Of a stretch of DNA of 29,081 nt, positions 1 to 7,753 are shown one piece after another. The notes under the pieces are model-generated. The model did no database searches, was not told the origin of the DNA, and worked only from the letters and a program-made list of their open reading frames with translations. The stretch covers positions 1 to 29,081 of the forward strand of contig CACZAK010000035.1 in the NCBI GenBank assembly GCA_902779075.1. The letters run 5' to 3'. The position numbers were made by a program, and so were the translations under genes. How positions within the stretch are numbered: position 1 is the stretch's first letter; each line of letters opens with the position of its first letter. Source of the stretch: an uncultured bacterium. Its GTDB lineage: Bacteria; Verrucomicrobiota; Kiritimatiellia; RFP12; UBA1067.

Positions 1-91
1 AGGCATTAAGGAGGCTTATGACGAGATTCTTGTGCTCGCCAAAAACCTTCTTGAAGGTCACATCCGCCTTTGGATCTAGGTATTTTGCCAT
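1..91 (-). CDS. PD-(D/E)XK nuclease family (Rpn/PDDEXK_2) protein, N-terminal fragment
   Basis: The minus strand reads ATG at 91-89 and stays open to the window edge, giving 30 residues that begin MAKYLDPKADVTFKKVFGEH. This is the characteristic start of the Rpn/PDDEXK_2 family (recombination-promoting nucleases, often annotated as PD-(D/E)XK nuclease family transposase), in which a D-x-x-F-K-x-x-F-G motif opens the domain. A good Shine-Dalgarno, GGAAGGAG, lies at 101-108, and a promoter lies further upstream. The catalytic residues are outside the window, so activity cannot be judged. Members are frequent, mobile and often multicopy in gut bacteria. Recognition rests on a short but distinctive stretch. 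Confidence 0.72.
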   Translation of the reverse strand, partial: MAKYLDPKADVTFKKVFGEHKNLVISLLNA

Positions 92-146
92 GTTCTTTGT
101 CTCCTTCCCGTTCAAGTGTATAATTCACCCAAAAGAAAGTGGCATT

Positions 147-176
147 ATTCTATCATATTTTACGATTGTAAGTCAA
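147..176 (-). promoter_or_regulatory. Sigma70-like promoter for the PDDEXK_2 gene
   Basis: On the minus strand TTGACT (176-171) and TAGAAT (152-147) are separated by 18 bases, about 55 bases upstream of the ATG at 91. The surrounding stretch 110-180 is AT-rich against a GC-rich background, as expected of a promoter. The remainder of 177-263, between this promoter and the end of the rhamnosidase-like gene, shows no hairpin that would serve as a terminator. Confidence 0.5.
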
Positions 177-263
177 TCGCCGGGAGCTGCTAAATTGATG
201 TTGGCCATAGCTTTTCTCGATATTTCCCCTACTTTCTCGTATTGATGTTTCGGGCGCTCGCGA

Positions 264-3014
264 TCAGGAGCCGGACGTCGCAACCGCGATGCGCTTGAAC
301 TGGAGGCGCCAGGCTCTGGGCTCGTCGGCGGCAGGCGCGCCGAGTTCGGTGGCGCGCACGCGCAGCGCCCTCACCTTCGGATAGCCGATCACCGTGTAGA
401 AGTCAACAACGAAGGACTTGCCTTGCTTTGGAGGCGTTACGTCCGCATACGTCTTGAGAACGCGCCACGCACCCGAACCGTCCATGCCCTCCACCACGAA
501 CGCGCGCGGGAACCCTGCCGTGCCGCCGCGCGAGTCACGGTCGTCCCGAGCCCACAGCTCAATTTTTTCCACGCTCTTCACCGCGCCAAGTTCGATCATC
601 AGCCATTCCTCCTCCTTCGCGCTGTCATGCGCCTTGCTGCTCCAGCCCTTGGACCTGTCCTTCTGGATCGGCCCGGCAAGGTTGCGCAGGCTCCATGCCG
701 GAAGCGCCTCATGGGAAGACGACGCCGAGAAGCGCAGATGGCCCTTCGCATTGATGTACACAGCATCCTTCACCGGGTCTGCAAGCGCCTCGGGTTTCAC
801 GCTCTTCGCGACGATCACGTAGTCGTCGGCAGGAAGAGCGCCAAGCTCCGTCGTCTCCCTGCCATTGACCGTCACGCGCTCGCACTGCGGCAGAACGACC
901 GATCCAACCGTCCCATGCGGGAACGACACCGTCACGACCAGATCGCCGTCTTTCATCATCCAGTTGGCGGATATTGTGCCATGCGGCGTGGGAACACGTC
1001 CCGTGGCCGATGAAATCGAGGCGCATGGACGCGGACGCATCTCGAACTTCGCATACCCGGGCACCGTCGGCTTCACTCCCAGCACCTCCGCTGAAAGAAT
1101 TCCCGCGATGGCCGTATCGGGATGCGATTCGTCGCCCCACCCTCTTCGATGCAGCCCCATGCACTCGGTAGTCGTTTTCGCCCCTTTCCACTTCGGGCTG
1201 AGCAGCTTGTACCAGTTGTGCGCCTCGATCGCCTTGAGCCCGCGGTCCATGAATCCGTACTCCATCAACCCGCGCACCGCGAGCGCCTGGAACTTGCCAT
1301 GTCCCGTGCGCTTCAGATGCGGCGCGATGCGCAGCGCCTCCTCGCGCGTCGCGAAATGCGTGGCGAGGGCGAGGGCGTTTGCCTCAAAACCAAAACCGTG
1401 GTTCTTGTCGGAAAGCATGAAGAAGCCCTCTTCGCCGTCCCAGAAGCGCGTGCGGATCGCCTTCCAGAGTTTCTCGCTCCACTTCTCGAAGCGGGACATG
1501 CCGTCCTTGTCGCCAAACGCGCATGCCATCGCCGCCGCGTCCCGACAGCACTTCCAGAGAAGGATGTCCATGTACGCACGGTGAGAGGTGTCGCCAAGGT
1601 TGAGGTTGCAGGCGTGCTTGGAGGTCTCGGCGCGCTGGACGAACGTACCGTCATCCTCGGTGTGCGCGGCGAGATAGTCCATCAGCTTTACCACCTTCGG
1701 ATAGAGCTCGCCCGTCGTCTTGGCATCGCCGGAGTAGAGGAAGTAGTCGTACAGCACGGGCACGAACCATGCGGCGAATTCGTCGGAGGGGAACGGTCCC
1801 CACTCGCCCTTTGCAGGGGGCGTGGCGCGTTCGGCGTAAGGACACGCCTGCACGTACCCTTCAGACGTCTGGTTGAAGCCGAGAAGCTTCACCGACCCGC
1901 GCATATAAGGTTCGTCGCCCGGGTTGAACGAATAGAAGATGTTGCGTTCCGCCCACCAGAGGTCGCCGCTCCAGATCAGCCTGTCGCGCTTCGCGCCGTC
2001 GGCCACGTACGGTAGGGTGCGCGCGAATTCCCAGTTGTCCAACGAATGCGGACCAGCGGCATTTGGCCCCCAAAGGTTGTTCCCCGGACCGATTTCCATA
2101 CCGACGATGACAGGCCAGGACTCCTTCTCGACGGAAAGGCCGACAGTCTCGCCCTTCTTAATCGGCACTGAGACGGTCTTTATCTCGTTCGTGGAATCCT
2201 GCACCACCTCGGTGCGCCTGCCGCCGGCAATGACGGCGAAGCGTCCCTGCGGGAAATGCGGGTTTGCGTCAAACTCATACGTGACTTTCAACATGCCGTC
2301 GACAGGCGACTGAATGCGGTAGCGTCCATCGCCAGTCGCCGCCTCGAGCTTGCGCGGCAGAAGACGTCCACCCACACTCTTCCATGCGTCGTGGTTTGGG
2401 AAGGCGGCGATCTGGCACGTCCAGGCGCTGATCTGCCAAAGCCTGTCGAGGCGCGAATCGGAGCAGCTGAACCCACCTTGGAATTTCCCGTCGCGGAAAA
2501 CCTCGGCGTTCTCGATCTTGAACGACGAGAGCGTCACCTCGGTACCGGGCGTGTCGAGCTGAATGCGCGCATAACGCTGCTGACCCTGGATGAGAGGCGC
2601 GACAAAACGTCCCGTGCGGCAGATGCGGTAGATCTCGTGGCGGTTGATGTTGCCGGGAAGCGCGGGGATGTCGAACGTAGGGCCGAGGTAGCGTGCGCTG
2701 GTCTCGCGCGAGAAACAGCCCTTCTCGCCGAGGCCGTCGGGATGGTTCGCGTACGCAACGCGCATCACGGGACTGCCCTTTGCGGACGCGACGTCGAACA
2801 CGGCATAGCCACCCGTGCTGGCTTCGCCGAAGTCGAGACGCAGTACCTGCGGTTTGCCGCCTGCAGGATACGAAAGCGTCAACGGGAAATGCACGTTGTC
2901 GGGATATGCGCTGGAATAGTCGTCCGTGTTCGCCGCAGATGCCCTCGCGGCGCCGGCAAGCGCAAAAAAGAAAACCGCGGTTGTAGCCAAAGGGAAACGT
3001 CTTTCATTCTTCAT
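264..3014 (-). CDS. Secreted GH78 alpha-L-rhamnosidase-like glycosidase with C-terminal discoidin-like domain
   Basis: A 916-residue protein that probably removes terminal alpha-L-rhamnose from plant or bacterial polysaccharides outside the cytoplasm. Residues 1-28 form a signal peptide (hydrophobic TTAVFFFALAGAARASA). Residues about 35-200 are a beta-sandwich ending in a SRLDRLWQISAWT-type motif. The (alpha/alpha)6 catalytic region runs from about 325 to 655 and carries the GH78 signature DGAKRDRLIWSGD (339-351), a TTTE segment near 617 and the terminal VLGVKPTVPGY motif. Residues about 790-916 look like an F5/8-type C (discoidin/CBM32-like) domain. Unusually, about 100 residues of predicted beta structure (about 212-312) sit between the N-terminal sandwich and the KRDR motif, where GH78 proteins normally run straight on. 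The start is supported by GAAGGAA at 3021-3027. Substrate specificity is inferred from family; other rhamnosidase-like families are possible. Confidence 0.85.
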   Translation of the reverse strand: MKNERRFPLATTAVFFFALAGAARASAANTDDYSSAYPDNVHFPLTLSYPAGGKPQVLRLDFGEASTGGYAVFDVASAKGSPVMRVAYANHPDGLGEKGCFSRETSARYLGPTFDIPALPGNINRHEIYRICRTGRFVAPLIQGQQRYARIQLDTPGTEVTLSSFKIENAEVFRDGKFQGGFSCSDSRLDRLWQISAWTCQIAAFPNHDAWKSVGGRLLPRKLEAATGDGRYRIQSPVDGMLKVTYEFDANPHFPQGRFAVIAGGRRTEVVQDSTNEIKTVSVPIKKGETVGLSVEKESWPVIVGMEIGPGNNLWGPNAAGPHSLDNWEFARTLPYVADGAKRDRLIWSGDLWWAERNIFYSFNPGDEPYMRGSVKLLGFNQTSEGYVQACPYAERATPPAKGEWGPFPSDEFAAWFVPVLYDYFLYSGDAKTTGELYPKVVKLMDYLAAHTEDDGTFVQRAETSKHACNLNLGDTSHRAYMDILLWKCCRDAAAMACAFGDKDGMSRFEKWSEKLWKAIRTRFWDGEEGFFMLSDKNHGFGFEANALALATHFATREEALRIAPHLKRTGHGKFQALAVRGLMEYGFMDRGLKAIEAHNWYKLLSPKWKGAKTTTECMGLHRRGWGDESHPDTAIAGILSAEVLGVKPTVPGYAKFEMRPRPCASISSATGRVPTPHGTISANWMMKDGDLVVTVSFPHGTVGSVVLPQCERVTVNGRETTELGALPADDYVIVAKSVKPEALADPVKDAVYINAKGHLRFSASSSHEALPAWSLRNLAGPIQKDRSKGWSSKAHDSAKEEEWLMIELGAVKSVEKIELWARDDRDSRGGTAGFPRAFVVEGMDGSGAWRVLKTYADVTPPKQGKSFVVDFYTVIGYPKVRALRVRATELGAPAADEPRAWRLQFKRIAVATSGS

Positions 3015-3026
3015 CGTTCTTTCCTT

Positions 3027-3146
3027 CTATTTGAACACCTTGTGAATTGCCGCCATATATCCCATGCCGAAATTCTCGTCGGGCCTGGACGGGGAAAGCC
3101 CCTTGCACCATAGAATTCCAGCATTGTCGATCTGCTTGTTTAACAT
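3027..3146 (-). CDS. 39-residue ORF, probable C-terminal gene remnant upstream of the rhamnosidase-like gene
   Basis: ATG at 3146 opens 39 residues ending GMGYMAAIHKVFK, with the stop 12 bases before the start of the rhamnosidase-like gene. The composition of the last 30 residues is protein-like, resembling the end of a longer enzyme rather than a complete protein. The first codons overlap a leader that closely matches the toxin-antitoxin leader at 4812-4870, and the ORF has no clear Shine-Dalgarno. It may be a remnant fused to a promoter, or simply leader sequence. I do not recognise a family. Confidence 0.3.
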   Translation of the reverse strand: MLNKQIDNAGILWCKGLSPSRPDENFGMGYMAAIHKVFK

Positions 3147-3152
3147 GCGAAA

Positions 3153-3182
3153 ATTTTACCAAATACAGGCCACCAAAGGCAA
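3153..3182 (-). promoter_or_regulatory. Promoter, near-copy of the toxin-antitoxin promoter, probably driving the rhamnosidase-like gene
   Basis: Minus-strand TTGCCT (3182-3177) and TAAAAT (3158-3153) with an 18-base spacer. The spacer shares 13 of 18 positions with that of the promoter at 4841-4870, and the similarity continues downstream through AAACAAG and ACAATGC. It is the only good promoter seen in the 190 bases before the rhamnosidase-like gene. Confidence 0.5.
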
Positions 3183-3204
3183 GAGCAATTGTTTCCTTCG
3201 CTCG

Positions 3205-4168
3205 CTACCAATCGACGCCCATGAGCATGAATTCGCAGCCGGCCTTCATGTGGATGGCCGTCATCCAGAGCACCTCCCAGCTGTCGCGGTACACGCCGCG
3301 GAACTTCGTTGCGTCGCTGTCGCGCGAGGGGTGCCGGCACGTCGCGGACCCATTCCTTGACCCAGCCGTTCTCCCAGCCGAGTCCGATTTCCGCAGGGAG
3401 GAGTCCGACGTCGGCGGACACGGTTTTCCCCTGCGCCGCCGCCCCGACGACGAGGATCAGCTTGCCGTCCTCTTCCTTGAGCGAACGGACGCGGTCCGTC
3501 GCGCGCCGCGCCAGCGCCGCACCGTCCTTCAGTTCCGCGTCACCGCCCGCAGGCGAATAGACGATCGTCTCGCCGTCTGCGGCATGGATCATCGCCGTCA
3601 GGAGATCGGGATACTTCGCGTCGCCGATCGAGGCGTCGAGACGTTGAAGGACGACGTTCTCGATTGCTATGTCCTTCTCGGCGTCGCGGGCGGGGCTGAA
3701 GAATTTGAACAGCACGTTTTCCTGCTTCTTGGAAAGCGAGAAGTTCGTGGAGAAGTGACGCATTGTCGCATCTGACTCCACTTCGCCCAGCTTCTTCGTT
3801 CCCAGCCAGATCTGCGTATTGCCGGGATGGTTCGGACGCGCCACGTAGTTGAAGCTCAGACGATAGTCGCCCGACGGCAAAACGGGAATGACCTGCGAGA
3901 CGGCCGCATCCTTCCACGGCTGCAGGAACATGGCGTACCTGCCCACGGAAAATTTCTCCGCCACCCACACGCCATCGGACTTGGCAATTCCAGAAAGCCC
4001 TTCGAACTTCCAGCCCGGACAGGAGAACCCCTTGCTGTCCCAGTACCCGCCCCACTTATGCTGCGCCGCCGAACCTTCAAACGTTCCGTTCTGGATGAGG
4101 TTCGCGCCCGCAAAAACATGCGCCGACACGGCCGCAGCTGCAGCCATGAGGTAAAACTGTTTTATCAT
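3205..4168 (-). pseudogene. Secreted carbohydrate-binding-type protein, frameshifted near its end
   Basis: The ORF from ATG 4168 (AAGGA at 4175-4179) begins with a signal peptide ending SAHVFAGA. A beta-sandwich of about 160 residues follows, opening NLIQNGTFEG and containing GW, LPSGDYRLSFNYVARP and IENVVLQRL, typical of CBM- or DUF642-like domains. A second region (about 186-280) is unrecognised. As read, the frame runs on to 3140 through an arginine-rich, shadow-like tail. Removing one base from the CCCC run at 3331-3328 gives a protein-like ending, DSDATKFRGVYRDSWEVLW and then MLMGVDW, with a stop at 3205-3207 and 320 residues in total. So the gene is probably one base out of frame, or the assembly is. 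The start lies 27 bases after the toxin stop, so read-through from the TA promoter is likely. Confidence 0.6.
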
Positions 4169-4195
4169 ATTTTATCCTTAGTCAAGAATTCGTAT

Positions 4196-4585
4196 TTAGC
4201 ATATAGTCTTTACGCCGTACTTTTTGAAGTTGCCGTCCGCAGTGACCACCGTAAAGCCGTTCTTGAGAGCCGCAGCGATGATGAACCGATCAGCCGGATC
4301 CTTGTGGTGCCACGGAAGTTCTGCGGACAACAACATGTCATCATACGACATCCTAAGAACCTCAATCTCGTACTTTTTCACGACCTCTTCAAACCATTGT
4401 CGTGCCTCAAGGGGAAGGATGATTTTCCCCTTGGATACCTTGACAGCGATTTCCCATGCGGACACTGGAGACACATACACAGCCCCTGCATCGGCAATAA
4501 GAGAACGAGTTCCCCTGGAAAGAGACTTGCTGCCACTGGCCAACCAGAGCAATGCACACGTATCCAAAAGAAGCGCGTCAGTCAT
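4196..4585 (-). CDS. vapC: PIN-domain toxin, VapC family
   Basis: A 129-residue PIN-domain ribonuclease, the toxin half of a type II toxin-antitoxin pair. PIN toxins cut specific RNAs (tRNA or rRNA) using a cluster of acidic residues that hold a divalent metal. Those expected are present: D8 in LLLDTCALLW, E45 in SAWEIAVK, D96/D99 in HHKDPADRFIIA, and D117 in TADGNF. Length is usual for the family. The subgroup with SAWEIA and PADR motifs commonly pairs with Phd/YefM-type antitoxins, as here. Its ATG lies inside the last codons of the antitoxin (8-base overlap), implying translational coupling. The RNA target cannot be predicted. Confidence 0.92.
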   Translation of the reverse strand: MTDALLLDTCALLWLASGSKSLSRGTRSLIADAGAVYVSPVSAWEIAVKVSKGKIILPLEARQWFEEVVKKYEIEVLRMSYDDMLLSAELPWHHKDPADRFIIAAALKNGFTVVTADGNFKKYGVKTIC

Positions 4586-4811
4586 TCATCGCCTCCCATT
4601 CCGAAGATTCGTCCTCGAAAAGGTCCCCCTTGATCTCGACACGCGAAAGGAGTGGGTCCTTGTCGAGGCGACGCTTCTTTCGAAATGGGACGATTTGCGC
4701 TATTGGATGCCCATAGCGCAAAATCGTGACTGTTGAACCGTCGTTGTGGACAAACGACAGTAGCCCCGAAAAATTAGACTTGGCCTCATTGACTGTCATT
4801 ACCGTCGGCAT
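4578..4811 (-). CDS. Phd/YefM-type antitoxin
   Basis: A 77-residue antitoxin beginning MPTVMTVNEAKSNFSGLL, with VTILRYGHPIAQIVPF completing the Phd/YefM DNA-binding fold. The acidic C-terminal end (about 58-77, DLFEDESSEWEAMND) is the part expected to wrap around and block the PIN toxin. The start at 4811 is chosen over an in-frame ATG at 4838 because AAGGAG (4825-4820) lies at correct spacing for it, and the Phd fold starts there. It overlaps the toxin gene by 8 bases. Such antitoxins usually repress their own promoter with the toxin as co-repressor. Confidence 0.88.
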   Translation of the reverse strand: MPTVMTVNEAKSNFSGLLSFVHNDGSTVTILRYGHPIAQIVPFRKKRRLDKDPLLSRVEIKGDLFEDESSEWEAMND

Positions 4812-4840
4812 TGTTATTTCTCCTTGTTTAATGCGCAAAC

Positions 4841-4870
4841 ATTATACCAAATGTTGACCAACAAGGGCAA
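4841..4870 (-). promoter_or_regulatory. Toxin-antitoxin operon promoter
   Basis: Minus-strand TTGCCC (4870-4865), 18-base spacer ending ATTTGG, and TATAAT (4846-4841), 30 bases before the antitoxin ATG. The spacer includes TTGGTCAA, a possible operator half for the Phd-type antitoxin, though no perfect palindrome covers the -10. Confidence 0.6.
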
Positions 4871-5162
4871 GTGCAAACGCGAGCGGCTCGCGGGCGCATC
4901 TGCACAATTCACCGTAGACCCCTCCGTTGAATGGGAACAACTGTTTGAAAACAACTTGCCTTTGGCGCGCGGGCTAACTCGCCCGCGCCCATTTGCTGAT
5001 CCTCAAACTGTCACGATTCTGAATGTTCAAGGTGCGCCCGTAGGACTATGTTGTTCTTGAAAGTTGTCATGGTTGTTTCCAATCTCAAAACGCATGGGTG
5101 AAATACGAAGATGCGCCCGCGGCTCGCTGTACGTAACCGTGACCGCACCAGACGTCAGGATT
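4871..5162. other. Intergenic stretch without a gene; one GC-rich hairpin
   Basis: Between the TA promoter and the end of the GH97 gene I see no convincing ORF. A hairpin at 4967-4988 (8-bp stem GCGCGGGC/GCCCGCGC, 6-base loop) lies downstream of the GH97 stop, but no run of T follows it on either strand, so it is a weak transcription-stop candidate at best. Confidence 0.35.
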
Positions 5163-7178
5163 TCAAAGCGTGTGGATTTCGTATTTAGGAGATATTCGAT
5201 TGCACCGGGCGACGAATCCGCCGCCGGGGGCCATGTGGAACGGAAGCTTCTCCCCGGCCTTGACCTTCCGCGTTTCGTGGACGAACCTCTGCGCGTCCTC
5301 CTTCGTGTCGCCCGCGTCGCGGAAGATTTCAACGGTCCACTCGCCCGTGCCGAGGAACGACGTGTCGAGCGTGCAGTCGCGCGCCTCGGCGGTCGTAATG
5401 CCACCCGAGTACCACGCGCCGTCGCGCGTCTCGCGAGCCGCGACGAACATCGTGTCGGGCGTGCCGGCAAGGCCGACGGTGTTCTTCCACACGGTCGGGA
5501 TCTTCGCCATAAACGCGAAGCATTCCATGTTCTTCTCGTAGTTCGTGGGCGAGTCGCAGAGCATCTGCAAGGGCGCTTCGTAAAGAACGACCTGCGCCAT
5601 CTGGCGACAGCGCGTGCCGAGCGTGCCGGGCTGGTTGCGTTTGTCCCTTGCGCGGTAGCCCGAACCGATGCCGTGGTTGTTCATCGCGCCCGGCGTGTAG
5701 TCCATCGGCCCCGCCGTCATGCGCAGATAGCACGCCGCCACGTCGCTGAACATCGTCCCCTTCTCGTCGAGCTTGTACAGCCCCGGCAGCATCCACTCCT
5801 GTCCGTGGATCCCCTCGTAGTTGAGCACGTTCGGATAGCGGCGGTGGAGGCCCGTCGGACGGTACGCGCCATGGTACTCCACGTGCATCTTGTTCCGCGC
5901 GCAGGCATCGGCGAACTTCTCCATGAAGCGCGCGACGTCCGCGTCGCCCCGGTCGAGGAAATCGACCTTGAAGCCCTTGATGCCCGCCTTCGCGAAGTGG
6001 GACGCCACGCGCTCCTCGTTGCCGTACACCTGGTGGAACGCCATCCAGTGCCAGAGATCGACGCCCCTCTCCCGCGCATACTTGACGAGATGATCCACAT
6101 CTACTGCGGGACACGGCTTCCAGATGTTGAACCCGAACCGGACCTCGTAGCCGTACCAGTCCAGCACCACGTATTCAAGCCCGTTCTTCGCCGCGAAGTC
6201 GATGAAGCGCTCGTATCCCTTCGTGTCGCACGCCTTGCCGCCGTCGAATCCGTTCCACCAGTCCCACGCCACCTTCCCCGGACGCACCCACGAGAAGTCC
6301 GCGTCCTTGTCCTGCGCGGGCGCAAGCGCCCACACGATGTCCGCCTCGCAGAACTTCGCCGGCGCGTCCGCAAGGATGAACACGCGCCACGGGAACGTCC
6401 GCGTTCCCTCCGTTTCCGCGAGCCAGGTTTCGTGCTCCAGCACCTTGATCCCCGCGCCCCGCTTCTGGACGCGTTTCGGCGCGCCCGCGAACTTCGCCTC
6501 GAACGCCGCTCCCGTGCGCGAACCGAAGTACCAGATCGGGTAGTTGCGCACGTCGGACTCCGTGACGGACACGTACTTCCCGCCTGCCTCGTACGCGAAC
6601 GGCAGATAGAGCATCATCTTCGAAAGGTCGATCTCACCCGCCCTGGACGCGAACGGCACAGACTCTTCCTCCCCGAACGCCCGCGTCCGATACCCCCAGC
6701 ACTTCACGTCGGCGGAGGGAAGGTGCAGCGACGCCTTCTCGGCATCGACCCTCATCTTGCCGGACTTCTTCGTCTCGAAGCGGTATGCGACGCCGTCGTT
6801 GCGCGCAACAAGCCGCACGCCCCACGCGCCGAAGTCGACGAACGTCTCGTTCGCGGATAGATCGACCTTTGACTTCTTGTACACCGGCGCATCGGCCACT
6901 CCGCTCCGTTTTCCAGTTGTAATAACGGGAGGGACGCGCTCCGTCGCGTCCTCACCACCCAATCGCGCACCATCCACGGTCAGTCCGATTTCGGACTTCG
7001 CGACCACGGTCACGCCCTCGCGCACGACCTCGTATGCGAGCGGATTCGCGTAGAGTCGAATCACGTTCTTACCGTCCGGCGAGAACGTCTCACTCGCCCC
7101 GTTTTCCACACCTGCGGCCAAGGCGACTCCTGCCGCGACGAGCGTTGCCGCGAACGTTCCTATCTCAATTTTCTTCAT
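5163..7178 (-). CDS. Secreted GH97 family glycosidase (alpha-glucosidase/alpha-galactosidase type)
   Basis: A 671-residue protein of normal GH97 length with a signal peptide (MKKIEIGTFAATLVAAGVALAA). GH97 enzymes are secreted or periplasmic and hydrolyse alpha-glucosides or alpha-galactosides. The N-terminal beta-sandwich spans about 23-290. The barrel follows from PGKVAWDWWNGFDG (300-313), through YVVLDWYGYE (336-345), GIKGFKVDFLDRGD (399-412) and PNVLNYEGIHGQEW (449-462). D406 in KVDF and E455/E461 are candidate catalytic or calcium-binding acids; which mechanism applies (inverting or retaining) I cannot decide by eye. A C-terminal beta-domain ends the protein. The start is uncertain: a TTG at 7232 adds 18 residues and has AAAGGAG (7242-7236), whereas ATG 7178 has a poor ribosome site but gives a normal signal peptide. 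Confidence 0.88.
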   Translation of the reverse strand: MKKIEIGTFAATLVAAGVALAAGVENGASETFSPDGKNVIRLYANPLAYEVVREGVTVVAKSEIGLTVDGARLGGEDATERVPPVITTGKRSGVADAPVYKKSKVDLSANETFVDFGAWGVRLVARNDGVAYRFETKKSGKMRVDAEKASLHLPSADVKCWGYRTRAFGEEESVPFASRAGEIDLSKMMLYLPFAYEAGGKYVSVTESDVRNYPIWYFGSRTGAAFEAKFAGAPKRVQKRGAGIKVLEHETWLAETEGTRTFPWRVFILADAPAKFCEADIVWALAPAQDKDADFSWVRPGKVAWDWWNGFDGGKACDTKGYERFIDFAAKNGLEYVVLDWYGYEVRFGFNIWKPCPAVDVDHLVKYARERGVDLWHWMAFHQVYGNEERVASHFAKAGIKGFKVDFLDRGDADVARFMEKFADACARNKMHVEYHGAYRPTGLHRRYPNVLNYEGIHGQEWMLPGLYKLDEKGTMFSDVAACYLRMTAGPMDYTPGAMNNHGIGSGYRARDKRNQPGTLGTRCRQMAQVVLYEAPLQMLCDSPTNYEKNMECFAFMAKIPTVWKNTVGLAGTPDTMFVAARETRDGAWYSGGITTAEARDCTLDTSFLGTGEWTVEIFRDAGDTKEDAQRFVHETRKVKAGEKLPFHMAPGGGFVARCNRISPKYEIHTL

Positions 7179-7254
7179 ACTGCTAGACCTGCATGAAGCC
7201 GGACGCGCCAAAAGACGAAGATTCAACGTCAATTTCTCCTTTCTGTGACCGTCA

Positions 7255-7429
7255 TTAGGTACGGAAGTATTCTTTCAGGATCTTCGGGCCAAGTTCGTCG
7301 ATGAGGTCGTCTGTCAGCACCTTGACAACTGGCAGTCCGTTCTCGCCGACGAGTTCGGGGACCTTCGCCCCCAGCTCGTGCGGGGCGTCGAAGTTCTGCA
7401 TCACGCACTTCTTGCCGCAGGTTGGCCAT
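7255..7429 (-). pseudogene. Small CxxxC protein, one base out of frame
   Basis: ATG 7429 has an excellent ribosome site (AAGGAG followed by six A), but its own frame reads as an arginine-rich shadow. Deleting one A of the pair at 7423-7422 gives a 57-residue protein beginning MATCGKKCVMQNFDAPHELG, with a normal composition (acidic and hydrophobic, ending ILKEYFRT) and a stop at 7255-7257. The CGKKC pair could bind metal or form a disulfide. It lies just upstream of the GH97 gene on the same strand. I do not recognise the family, and an assembly error is possible. Confidence 0.4.
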
Positions 7430-7484
7430 AGTTTTTTCTCCTTATAAGACTTCCTGCACTGTTTACAGGTTCGAACCGAGAAGG

Positions 7485-7622
7485 TTACAGAAATCCCAAT
7501 ACTTCTTCTTTTTCACCGACGCCCTTGTACCAGCGACGGCCGCCACCGATTCGCGGTGGCATTGCATAGCCGGCAGTCGCGCCTGCGGTAAGTACAATGA
7601 AGTCTTTTCTCGTGATTTTCAT
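7485..7622 (-). CDS. 45-residue ORF with Tat-like leader, probably a truncated gene start
   Basis: ATG 7622 opens 45 residues beginning MKITRKDFIVLTAGATAGYA, similar to the leaders of twin-arginine or lipoprotein-type oxidoreductases (TRKDF replaces the strict RR). The remainder (GGGRRWYKGVGEKEEVLGFL) matches nothing I know. AGGAGG at 7642-7637 is 14 bases from this ATG, rather far, while a GTG at 7631-7629 is better spaced but opens a shadow-like frame. This is probably the 5' remnant of a deleted secreted-protein gene that left its promoter behind. Confidence 0.35.
   Translation of the reverse strand: MKITRKDFIVLTAGATAGYAMPPRIGGGRRWYKGVGEKEEVLGFL
7542..7560. repeat. Short palindrome, REP-like
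   Basis: A perfect 7-bp inverted repeat, GCCACCG and CGGTGGC, with a 5-base ATTCG loop, inside the 45-residue ORF. No T-run follows, so a terminator is unlikely. It resembles the palindromic intergenic elements scattered in GC-rich genomes. Confidence 0.4.
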
Positions 7623-7657
7623 TTTTCACAACTTTACCTCCTTTGGGAGCTGACCGT

Positions 7658-7686
7658 ATTATACCATAACTGCCCCAATGAGCATA
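7658..7686 (-). promoter_or_regulatory. Extended -10 promoter for the GH97 leader region
   Basis: On the minus strand TGGTATAAT gives an extended -10 (TATAAT at 7663-7658). The -35 is weak (TTATGC around 7687-7682). It lies 15 bases before a strong AGGAGG and about 480 bases before the GH97 ATG; no better promoter is visible nearer. Confidence 0.4.
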
Positions 7687-7753
7687 ACCAAGTTTACCTA
7701 TTCCCCATTTTCAGGATAATGTCATGTATTTTTCACCGTCACTTGACATTGAC

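Noticed and set aside
418..2015. Several plus-strand ORFs opposite the rhamnosidase-like gene
   Set aside because: All overlap the coding frame of a gene with clear GH78 motifs and show shadow composition.
4967..4988. Rho-independent terminator downstream of GH97
   Set aside because: The stem is good, but there is no T-tract on either strand after it.
5064..6860. Long plus-strand ORF of 598 codons opposite the GH97 gene
   Set aside because: It is arginine/valine/histidine-rich, lacks any recognisable domain and is explained by GC-rich third positions of the GH97 gene on the other strand.
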